From: Unio delphinus
Taxonomy: Eukaryota > Mollusca > Bivalvia > Unionida > Unionidae
Assembly (NCBI GenBank): GCA_029339505.1
Contig: JAQISU010000166.1
Span: 5,881,001 to 5,945,000 of the forward strand
Direction of reading: 5' to 3'
Length of the DNA stretch: 64,000 bases
In this document: positions 56,641 through 64,000 of the stretch, piece after piece
How the letters are laid out: each line of letters begins with the position of its first letter
Position numbering within the stretch: position 1 is the stretch's first letter
The notes under the pieces: model-generated
What the model was told of the DNA's origin: nothing
Databases searched by the model: none
Seen by the model: only the letters and a program-made list of their open reading frames with translations
Translations under genes and position numbers: made by a program

Positions 56641-57003
56641 CTATTGTTTGTCTAATTCATTGTTTGGTTTAATGATAAATCTTTCGATGTAGTCTTGAGG
56701 AGTTCTTATGATTTTGTCAGGGACGTTGTCAGTGTCAGGGACTTTTTCAGGGTCATAATTTCTGATTGATTGTCCATTTTTTATTCTTTTATCATAATAA
56801 CGCTTCAACTCCCTGTATCGCTTTCCACCGCAATTCAAACACAACTGAGATTTTCCCCTAACCCCAACCCCACATCGTATGCAGGGTAACGGGCCAAGGC
56901 TTCCACGTCGAAAGCTTTGCATATGATACCCACAAAACTCATTTCTGCATGATTTGTTACACGGGGTTACTGATCCAATCATAAGCCACTTGCAGTGATT
57001 CAT
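56641..57003 (-). CDS. Cys-rich zinc-binding protein, intact
   Basis: A 120-residue protein from ATG 57003 (MNHCKWLMIGS, also the start in E1). Cys clusters CNKSCRNEFCGYH, PCIRCG and LCLNCGGKRY could bind two or three zinc ions. A basic helix (RELKRYYDKRIKNG) and a C-terminal QDYIERFIIK follow. It is divergent from the polymerase gene with about 42 bp between starts. Role unknown; a transcription or replication regulator is possible. Confidence 0.65.
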   Translation of the reverse strand: MNHCKWLMIGSVTPCNKSCRNEFCGYHMQSFRRGSLGPLPCIRCGVGVRGKSQLCLNCGGKRYRELKRYYDKRIKNGQSIRNYDPEKVPDTDNVPDKIIRTPQDYIERFIIKPNNELDKQ

Positions 57004-57045
57004 TATATATAAATTCTTCATTTAAATGCTTGTTTTAATTATAGC
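57004..57045 (+). promoter_or_regulatory. Divergent promoter region of zinc and polymerase genes
   Basis: A TATATAA-type box (about 57004-57010) and the block TTTAAATGCTTGTTTTAATT lead to the polymerase ATG at 57046. E1 has the matching block TTTAAATACTTGTTTTAATT before 10095. The conservation between copies supports a control region, though an experimental promoter is not known. Confidence 0.5.
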
Positions 57046-60000
57046 ATGAGGGAATTAAGGAGAACGCCTTCGAAAAATGCTGAATTCAATGCTGATAAGG
57101 AGTTTAAAAGATTATTGAAAATTAATCCTAAATTTAATCTCGATAAACCAAAAAAACGTCCAATAGACGGAAACATGAAAGAGTTTAAGAGATTATTGAA
57201 GATTAATCCTAAATTTAATCTCGATAAACCCAAAAAACGTACCAAGAGATTATTAAAAATTAATCTCAAACGTCCAAGAGACGGAAACATGAAAGAGTTT
57301 AAGAGATTATTAAAAATTAATCCTAAATTTAATCTCGATAAACCCAAAAAACGTAACAAAATTAATCCTAAAATTAATCTCAAACGTCCAAGAGACGGAA
57401 ACATGAAAGAGTTTAAGAGATTATTAAAAATTAATCCTAAATTTAATCTCGATAAACCCCAAAAACGTAACAAAATTAATCCTAAAATTAATCTCAAACG
57501 TCCAAGAGACGGAAACATGAAAGAGTTTAAGAGATTATTAAAAATTAATCCTAAATTTAATCTCGATAAACCCAAAAAACGTCCAAGAGACGGAAACATG
57601 AAAGAGTTTAAGAGATTATTAAAAATTAATCCTAAATTTAATCTCGATAAACCAAAAAAACGTAACAAAATTAATCCTAAAATTAATCTCAAACGTCCAA
57701 GAGACGGAAACATGAAAGAGTTTAAGAGATTATTAAAAATTAATCCTAAATTTAATCTCGATAAACCAAAAAAACGTAACAAAATTAATCCTAAAATTAA
57801 TCTCAAACGTCCAAGAGACGGAAACATGAAAGAGTTTAAGAGATTATTAAAAATTAATCCTAAATTTAATCTCGATAAACCCAAAAAAACGTTTAATAGA
57901 CGGAAACATGAAAGAGTTTAAGAGATTATTAAAAATTAATCCTAAATTTAATCTCGATAAACCAAAAAAAACGTCCAAGAGATTACCCTGGAAAGATGTT
58001 CAATTCAATCTCGATATAGTTTCTAATACACCAAAGAATACAATTCTTGATAAAGCCATGATTAGTAAAATCAGAGACTGTTTTAATGAATTCAAGCGTG
58101 ATGGAGCATCTTATTGTTGGTCAACATTTCGAATTGATGGTGTTGTTGATGCTACCATGACTGATGAAAAAGCAGCAGTGATAATTTCACGTGTTGGGGG
58201 AAAAAAGGTATTTTTTCCGAATAAAATTCATTATTGAAGTCGATGGCAAATGGATTATTAGGGATAAATTTGAACCAATTCTCAAGAATAAAAAAGCTGT
58301 CATTGTGAGTAGAGATTCCAAACCAGGAATTCTAACCGGCATTGACAAACGATACTACGAAAGATCTTATCCCGTAACAGCAATGGTTTATGGGATATAT
58401 CCGTTAAATGATAAACCCGATATCGCAAAACTAGCTCCTATGAAATATTCTAGTTCACTGAATTGCGTGGCAACACGGGTAATGGAACACTTCACAAATG
58501 CATCCCGAGGAAATAAACTAACTGATCTGCGACGTAGGAAAATAACCGAATGGGAACTGACAGTGAAACAGCATGGTGCAAAGATTTCTGATATAGCTAA
58601 ATTAGAAGCATCATTAAAATTCCCAATATCAGTAACAACAATAACCGGAGAGGTTTTATACGAACCGAAATATCAATCGCGAGGAGCTCCAATACAGATT
58701 ATTGATCATAACAAACACGCGTGGACACCTGCGGTAACAGTATTTCCACGAGAACGAACCGTGAAATATATCCCCCCGGAATTTTCCGGGGATGTTTTCT
58801 ATGAAGAGAAATTATTCGATGCTATTCATGCGTTGTGTGAGGATGATCCTGTGTCAGTGTGGTTACTTAGAAGTGATGAAGATCCCGAAATAGGATTCGA
58901 TCAATTTGTAAGACCAAATGGTGAATTATATCGCGTTGAAGAATTAGATAACAGAATGAGAAAAATCGCTAGTGATTTTTCACCGGAGAGTTTTCATGAA
59001 AAACTACTCACGGATAGTTTTACTATTCCATCAGTGGTAGCTCACTTCGCAAGAGAAAAAAACTCATGGCGTCCAACACGAAGTGATTTTCTCGAGGATG
59101 TTAAATTGAGTTGCGTCGAATTTGGTCATGGAGGACTGTGGAATATGAAATACTCACGTGATGGTATGATTTCAATTGATATATCCGCGTGTTATCCTGG
59201 AAGTTTTCTCGGATATGGGGAATGTGCTGAGTACTTTAAACGATTTGGACACCCCACGCATGAAATGACTCGTGTTGCGATTAATGGACCATTGCCTGAT
59301 TTTGATTTAACCGGATTCGCTCGTGTGATATCATTCGAATTAGCTACAGGGTTACATCCGTGTAGTTATGTTTGGCTCGGTAGACACCTATCTGAAAAAC
59401 ACTGGATGCCAATAGTGCTATTGAGATATATGATTGATTGTGGTATGCTAATATCGTTGATTGTTTCCGAGGCTATTATATGCTATCGAGCTCAGAAAGA
59501 AGTTTGGCTACCACAACCCGATTTAGATCGTATAATCAGCGAACTACGAAAACAGTGTCCAGATTTCAGTGAAGAACAAATCATGAATTGGTCTAAGAAG
59601 TTATTTGAAATTAAAAAAGAACAAGCAAAGGATCTCGGACGAAGAATAATCGGTAAATTTACCCAGGGTGGAAGATACGACAAGGCAAAATATTCTTCGC
59701 GGTTGATCATAGACGTCGCTGAATACGATTTTATTGTAACGGATTTAATGAAACAGGGAAAACTTGTATCCCGTAAGGATGCTTTTCTATCCAATGGTGA
59801 GAAATTAGGTACGGTTGTTACCTACTGTGATGGATATAATTCCCAGTATACACATTTAAGATCATCTATGCTAGCCTATGCTTCTATTAATCTATTTTCG
59901 ATGATAAATAGATTTCCTAATACGCGGTTAGAGTGGCCACTGATTCGATGTATATACACAATAAGTACAAATCAGCTGTAGCTAAATTCACAGATCCGGA

Positions 60001-61408
60001 GGAAGCGTGGGGACGTTGGCGATTTAAAAAGGAGATGCTACATGAGTATTGTGAATCGGCAGACGTTGCCATGGATGACAAATATCTTTCATATAACCGT
60101 ATTGAAATTCAATCAGAATTTTCTAATGCACCACCGGTATCTGATCCAGTATGTAGATACAAGACAGTTTATTTAAACGGTTGTGGTGGGTCAGGAAAGA
60201 CAACTCGTGCAATTGAATTATTTCGTCGGTCAACCATGATTGTGCTAACACCGACTCACAGACTCGCCAGAGAGATGATACAGCGAGGGGTAAATGCCTG
60301 TACTTATCACAGTTTTTTTCGATGGAAGGGTGACAAATGGACTCCTGAGCGTATGGGTGATAAATTCATTCCTGAAATCATAATTTGGGATGAAATATGC
60401 ACAGTGTCATTAGATGTATTACAAACATTTCTTGAGTGGTTGTTAAACAAAAACACAAAAGTCGCCATGTGCGGTGATCACGGCCAACCACCACCATTTG
60501 TCGGTGCATCTCCACATGAATGACTAAGGGGTTTTGTAGACTATTATGAAGAAATTACCACTGATTATAGATCAATTGATGAGCGATTACGAGAATTCAA
60601 AGCGCTAATTAGATTACAACCGGATAGAATCCAATGCGAAATAGCGCGTGAAGTGATTTCAGAAACTCCAATGAATGATTTCTGGGAAACATGGAGACCA
60701 AATGATTTGATAATTGCAAGTAGAAAAATAGTCAGGGACACACTTCAGATGAAGTTATTTGAATTACATAAAGAAAAATTGGCAACGCTTCCAGTACCCC
60801 TTTGTTATAGGCCATCGGATACACGAAAACAGAATATTGAAGTTGATATTCCAGGACAGAGTGAAAAACAAATTCTCGTATTAAATGATATTGTGCTGGT
60901 TGATATCAATGTCGTTGAAGATGCATTGCGTGCTAATAAATCCCCGTGGACGCTAGGATACGCAGCAACAATACATTCTTCACAGGGATTGACTATATCG
61001 GATACAATTGTTTGGATGGTGGATAATCACATCGAATGGTCGAATTTAGTCTATCTCGCAGTATCCAGAGTACGAAAAATAAACCAACTTCGAAGAATTG
61101 TTTTCGATGATAATGACACCACAATGGATGATATTGATGTTAAAATTATTGATAAAAAACTCTCCGGTTACAAACAACAAGACAAAAAAAAACAACGAGA
61201 ATTTGATATTGATGCTGAATTAATAATCACTTTGAAGAAACAACAGAATAATCACTGCGCGAGTTGCAATTGTATAATGCATTGGCAGTATTCGGATAAG
61301 GATCCTCGCCAATTCACCGTAGACAGAAAAAATAACAATCTCGGTCATGTCAGAAACAATGTGATGTTGACTTGTCTTGAGTGCAATAGACGCAACGGTG
61401 CTAGTTAA
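57046..61408 (+). pseudogene. DNA polymerase B-SF1 helicase-HNH fusion, E3 copy
   Basis: A replication protein of more than 1,300 residues. It opens with nine Lys-rich repeats (57094-57966). A conserved N-terminal domain follows (SSLNCVATRVMEHF, HNKHAWTPAVTVF). Polymerase motif A is DISACYPG, the motif B region is IIGKFTQGG and motif C is ATDSMYI. Walker A is GCGGSGKTT, Walker B IIIWDEIC, motif III CGDHGQPPPF, motifs V/VI TIHSSQGLT and YLAVSRVR. A Cys4 HNH-like end has CASCNC and CLECNR. The frame 59933-60523 holds motif C and Walker A together, showing the fusion. Breaks: near 57886, 58195 and 59930, and a TGA at 60522 (Trp in E1). No exonuclease motif was recognised. Confidence 0.92.
57094..57966 (+). 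repeat. Coding minisatellite in the polymerase N terminus
   Basis: Nine units of MKEFKRLLKINPKFNLDKP, spaced 81 bp (short type) or 114 bp (long type with an added NKINPKINLK), nearly identical at DNA level. E1 has three shorter, more diverged units in the same place. The last two units are in different frames. Confidence 0.93.
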
Positions 61409-62360
61409 GACCATGCGGTGGCAATTGAGTATCCTCTGGAATTACCTGTAGTTGTTGTCGAGTAAAACCCCGCTGAGGGGCAGTTGAATCCAGTTTATAG
61501 ACTGGAGGTCTACCAGTTGATCGTGTTATACTAGATATCTTGTGTGCAGTAACACTCCAAATAGGATCAGTAGCCCTTTTTCTACCCCCTTCAAGCTCTC
61601 CTGGTTCGTATAAGTACCTCACAATGACATTACTACCAAGAATTGGTTCTTTGAAATCTTTTTGTGAAATTCTTCGAATTTCCATTTCAGGTATTGACTT
61701 CTTTTTAATCGCGTTGATAGGTTTCATGTTGATTGTTCTAGTAATCTCGTTATTCAGTGCAGTAATCACAGATGGTAATCTTTTAATCCATTCACGGGAT
61801 CTTTTTTCTTGGATGAATTCTTTTGCGTATTGATATCCAAATAACCGCTCAGCAATCGTCCGATTAAATCGTTCTACAATGGCCTGATCGCGATGTAGCG
61901 CAGTATGCCCTCGACGTATGGTGACATTATGATGTTTCATTGTAGATAACACTGCACCCTGAAATTCCTTGCCAGGATCAACCTGCAATAGATTTGGCCA
62001 GTGCAGAGGACCTCGTCGATAAATCCTTTCAAATGCAGAAGCGACTTCAGTGGCTGATTTTGTTTTTAACGGTTCTGCTTCTTTGTATCGACTTGCAATA
62101 TCAACTATGGTTAAAGCGTATTTGTAACCACGATCATGTGGCAGAAATAATATATCAGCCTGATGAACTTCATTAGGAACTGTCACATCAAAATGCGAGA
62201 ATTGAATTTGTTTAGGCGATGGTAGATAAATTTGCCATAGTGCCTGTTTGGATAACCAATTAGCCGCAGTGGTTTTTTTCACTTTTGCAGCGCTAGCGAG
62301 TTTATGGACTGCTGATTTACCCCTCCAGTATCCTCTTGGGGAATAATAAATTGATTCCAT
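61401..62360 (-). CDS. INT: Retroviral-type integrase, intact
   Basis: A 319-residue Polinton integrase from ATG 62360 (MESIYYSPRGYW). The catalytic DDE triad is visible as Asp in HQADILFLPHD, Asp in LLQVDPGKEFQG and Glu in AIVERFNRTIAER. A C-terminal SH3/chromo-like region holds PIWSVTAHKISSI. The N-terminal part is an HTH-like or zinc-free helical region. It joins element ends to host DNA, creating the short target duplication. Its stop overlaps the polymerase stop by 8 bp on the other strand, and its start is 4 bp from the PLA2 stop. Confidence 0.95.
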   Translation of the reverse strand: MESIYYSPRGYWRGKSAVHKLASAAKVKKTTAANWLSKQALWQIYLPSPKQIQFSHFDVTVPNEVHQADILFLPHDRGYKYALTIVDIASRYKEAEPLKTKSATEVASAFERIYRRGPLHWPNLLQVDPGKEFQGAVLSTMKHHNVTIRRGHTALHRDQAIVERFNRTIAERLFGYQYAKEFIQEKRSREWIKRLPSVITALNNEITRTINMKPINAIKKKSIPEMEIRRISQKDFKEPILGSNVIVRYLYEPGELEGGRKRATDPIWSVTAHKISSITRSTGRPPVYKLDSTAPQRGFTRQQLQVIPEDTQLPPHGLN

Positions 62361-62364
62361 ATTA

Positions 62365-62731
62365 TTAATTACCGGCACCTAACATCAATTTACTTTTCAT
62401 AGCCGATTTTATTAAAAAGGAAGCCAATTTTTCTTTGAAGGATTTATCAGGAATAGCATTTAACGCATGAATTAATTTCACATCTGCTAGATGCCTGTGT
62501 TGCAGATTGCTGCTTTTATAAGCAACATCATGAAGGTGACAGGCCTTATCAATGGCGTTTATTGGTTCTTCACCGGGTCGGGACTGATTTTGATCATTGA
62601 GTCTGATATCAAGTCTGGTTCCCGGTCCACAGTAGCTATATCCTGGAAGGTGCTTTTCTCCGGGGTACTTTGCCCATGGGGTTCCAGGGAGCTTTGCCAA
62701 TTTGGCTGCGATATCACCTCCTCGTTTTTTT
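62365..62731 (-). CDS. Phospholipase A2-like domain, probably expressed by frameshifting
   Basis: A parvovirus VP1-type PLA2. The Ca-binding loop YCGPGTRLD and catalytic DKACHLHDVAY (His-Asp) are intact. A basic tail ends LMLGAGN. No ATG occurs in this frame upstream of the domain. The frame begins in effect at a run of nine A (minus strand), where the upstream zinc-ribbon frame can slip back one base. The enzyme would hydrolyse membrane phospholipid during particle escape, by analogy with parvoviruses; this is inferred. Confidence 0.85.
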
Positions 62732-62903
62732 TTAAAACATCTCCGAATTGTAAAATCTTTGATTTTGTAGAAACAAATCTAAATTTTTTTGTACCACATG
62801 TTGCACATCTACCAGTAAGTGCTGATCTGTTATTTTTAGTTGTAACCGTCGTCACATCATTTGTGTTAGTACGCGTTTTACACTTCACACAATATAGATC
62901 CAT
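62559..62903 (-). CDS. Zinc-ribbon (DUF5679-like) protein
   Basis: The first ~60 residues (to about 62725) form a CxxC...CxxC ribbon with MDLYCVKCKTRTNTND and GRCATCGTKKFRFV. I recognise this ribbon from DUF5679 proteins of large and medium DNA viruses. Beyond the A run the frame overlaps PLA2 and loses meaning (out-of-frame tail to 62559). The functional product is therefore either a short ribbon protein or, after a -1 shift, a ribbon-PLA2 fusion. The start codon stands 5 bp from the divergent ATPase ATG. Confidence 0.8.
   Translation of the reverse strand: MDLYCVKCKTRTNTNDVTTVTTKNNRSALTGRCATCGTKKFRFVSTKSKILQFGDVLKKNEEVISQPNWQSSLEPHGQSTPEKSTFQDIATVDREPDLISDSMIKISPDPVKNQ
62724..62730 (-). 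promoter_or_regulatory. Candidate -1 frameshift site AAAAAAC
   Basis: Read in the zinc-ribbon frame the heptamer is A AAA AAC, a canonical -1 slippery sequence. The same heptamer in the same phase occurs in E1 (15051-15057). Slipping leads straight into the PLA2 frame. Confidence 0.6.
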
Positions 62904-62908
62904 AATTT

Positions 62909-63580
62909 ATGTATAGAGATATGGATATAATTGATTTTTCAGCGACTAAAACAAGAGAACCAATTAAGCATCATGCAGCGCTACCAAACTCTATCCGGAT
63001 GATTATAATCGGGCCATCTGGATCCGGTAAAACGCAATTGTTGCTCAATTTAATAATGAGATGGATGAAGTGGGATAAGTTGTATTTAATTGCCCCTAGC
63101 GTAGATGATCAACGATGTTATGAAGTGTTAAAGGATTTTAACGAGAATGCATCAGAAATTAAGGGTGAGAACGCCATTGATTTTATAACCGATATCGATG
63201 AAGCACCGAGTATTGATGATATTGATGGAGATATTAACAATTTAGTCGTATACGATGATATAATGTTGGATAAACAAAAAAATCCTGCTAGGATCTTTTC
63301 CAGAGGCAGGCATAAAAACACTGACGTGATATATGTCACTCAACGCTACACTCAGGTTCCAAAAGTCATCAGAGATAACTGCAATATTCTTGCTGTATTC
63401 AACGGAGTTGATACTCATACTCTTAGAAATATTTGGCAGACATGGTGCTCTGATATGGACTTCAATCAATTTCGAGATTTCTTTAGTCATGCTCAGTCGA
63501 CTCCGCACGGATTCGCAACAATAAGTCTACATGATCCTCGGACACGATATCGTATCGGACTGGATCAAATATTCGGTTGA
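62909..63580 (+). CDS. ATP: A32-like genome-packaging ATPase, intact
   Basis: A 223-residue FtsK/HerA-family ATPase that pumps element DNA into the capsid. Walker A is GPSGSGKTQ (residues 34-42), Walker B is NNLVVYDDIM (about residue 112) and a sensor-like DVIYVTQRY follows. A second in-frame ATG at 62921 (MDIIDF) is an alternative start. It is the last gene before the right terminal repeat, and its spacing to the divergent zinc-ribbon start is only 5 bp (17 bp from the second ATG). Confidence 0.95.
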   Translation: MYRDMDIIDFSATKTREPIKHHAALPNSIRMIIIGPSGSGKTQLLLNLIMRWMKWDKLYLIAPSVDDQRCYEVLKDFNENASEIKGENAIDFITDIDEAPSIDDIDGDINNLVVYDDIMLDKQKNPARIFSRGRHKNTDVIYVTQRYTQVPKVIRDNCNILAVFNGVDTHTLRNIWQTWCSDMDFNQFRDFFSHAQSTPHGFATISLHDPRTRYRIGLDQIFG

Positions 63581-63618
63581 AATCGTAAAAGAATTATTAA
63601 CCCAGAACTGAAAACTTT

Positions 63619-63846
63619 AGCAGCAGAGAGGGTGATGACCACATCGTTGCGAGCAAAATTGATTAAAAAATCGTAAAATCTCCGTTTTTGCAAAAATAGA
63701 GACTTTTTTTTGGTTAAATGAGATTTTGTTGGAAGCCTTATATTTTGTTCGAAAACGTGGTCTGTAAGCCTTATTTTGCTCGAAAACGTTATCTGGAAGC
63801 CTTATTTTTGCTCGAAAAGGGTGGTCTGTTCACCCTCTCTGCTGCT
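63619..63846. repeat. Right terminal inverted repeat of E3
   Basis: A 228-bp inverse of 47868-48096, starting AGCAGCAGAGAGGGTGA at the inner end and finishing TCACCCTCTCTGCTGCT at the outer end. The GCTGT target copy follows at 63847-63851; the rest to 64000 is host DNA without features. Confidence 0.95.
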
Positions 63847-64000
63847 GCTGTAACGATATTTTATCCACTTGTCCTTGTACATGGAATAATGCAAATATAA
63901 ACATGTTTAAGTTAATTAGTTTCACCTTACCTTCCCCAGCTCAACTCAAACAAAAATACATGCAGCACACACACAACATTTACGAGGAACAGTGTTAAGT

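Larger units (their letters stand above)
47868..63846 (+). mobile_element. Complete Maverick/Polinton element E3 (15,979 bp)
   Basis: Terminal inverted repeats of 229 and 228 bp bound the element, and GCTGT occurs just outside both ends (47863-47867 and 63847-63851). One more matching A can be read as a 6-bp duplication sharing the first element base. All Polinton hallmarks are inside: type B polymerase, rve integrase, adenain-type protease, A32 ATPase and jelly-roll capsid genes. About ten frame breaks or stops make it defective, yet core, HNH, integrase, ATPase and several other genes are intact. Confidence 0.96.

Noticed and set aside
57039..57884. Minus-strand 281-codon ORF with leucine-rich repeats
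   Set aside because: It is the antisense shadow of the Lys-rich coding minisatellite in the polymerase gene; the repeats force an open frame on both strands.
57094..57966. Possible CRISPR-like array
   Set aside because: Repeats are in frame, coding, with no unique spacers, in a eukaryotic element.

Overview
The window is metazoan nuclear DNA, AT-rich, most likely from a mollusc. Two tRNA-derived SINEs with molluscan-type tails, intron-split gene remnants, hAT-type MITEs and an I/Nimb-like non-LTR retrotransposon support a eukaryotic host. The exact species cannot be read from the sequence.

About 60% of the window is three copies of one family of Maverick/Polinton (adintovirus-like) element, all in the same orientation. 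E1 (1-16065) lacks only its left tip, which lies outside the window. E2 (36846 to about 42931) is the structural half only. E3 (47868-63846) is a full-length 15,979-bp element with 228/229-bp terminal inverted repeats and a GCTGT target duplication.

The gene order, read from E3, starts with the structural module on the minus strand: penton-like protein, coiled-coil membrane protein, fibre-like repeat protein, adenain-type protease, small hydrophobic LTxxQ protein, major capsid protein, protein VI-like core protein, and two conserved unknowns. An HNH/NUMOD endonuclease and a Cys-rich zinc protein follow, also on the minus strand. On the plus strand lies a very large replication gene joining a type B DNA polymerase, an SF1 helicase and a Cys4 HNH-like domain. 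A retroviral-type integrase and a zinc-ribbon/phospholipase A2 unit follow on the minus strand, then a plus-strand packaging ATPase. The polymerase-helicase replicates, the integrase inserts, the capsid, protease and ATPase genes build the particle, and the PLA2 and fibre genes probably serve entry. All three copies carry frameshifts and stop codons, so they are endogenised remnants, although several E3 genes are intact.

Between E1 and E2 (16066-36845) lie a multi-exon transposase-like pseudogene, a P2X7-C-like fragment, SINEs, MITEs, a 5'-truncated retrotransposon and a Crypton/DUF3504 recombinase relic split by a hAT MITE with an 8-bp target duplication. Between E2 and E3 (42932-47862) lie a second P2X7-C-like fragment and a second copy of a dispersed repeat that carries its own hAT MITE.

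The most interesting signals are the polymerase-helicase-HNH fusion, a probable -1 ribosomal frameshift that joins the zinc ribbon to a PLA2 domain lacking its own ATG, terminal repeats bounded at both ends by the same 14-17 bp motif, an expanded minisatellite in the polymerase N terminus, and a variable fibre gene.
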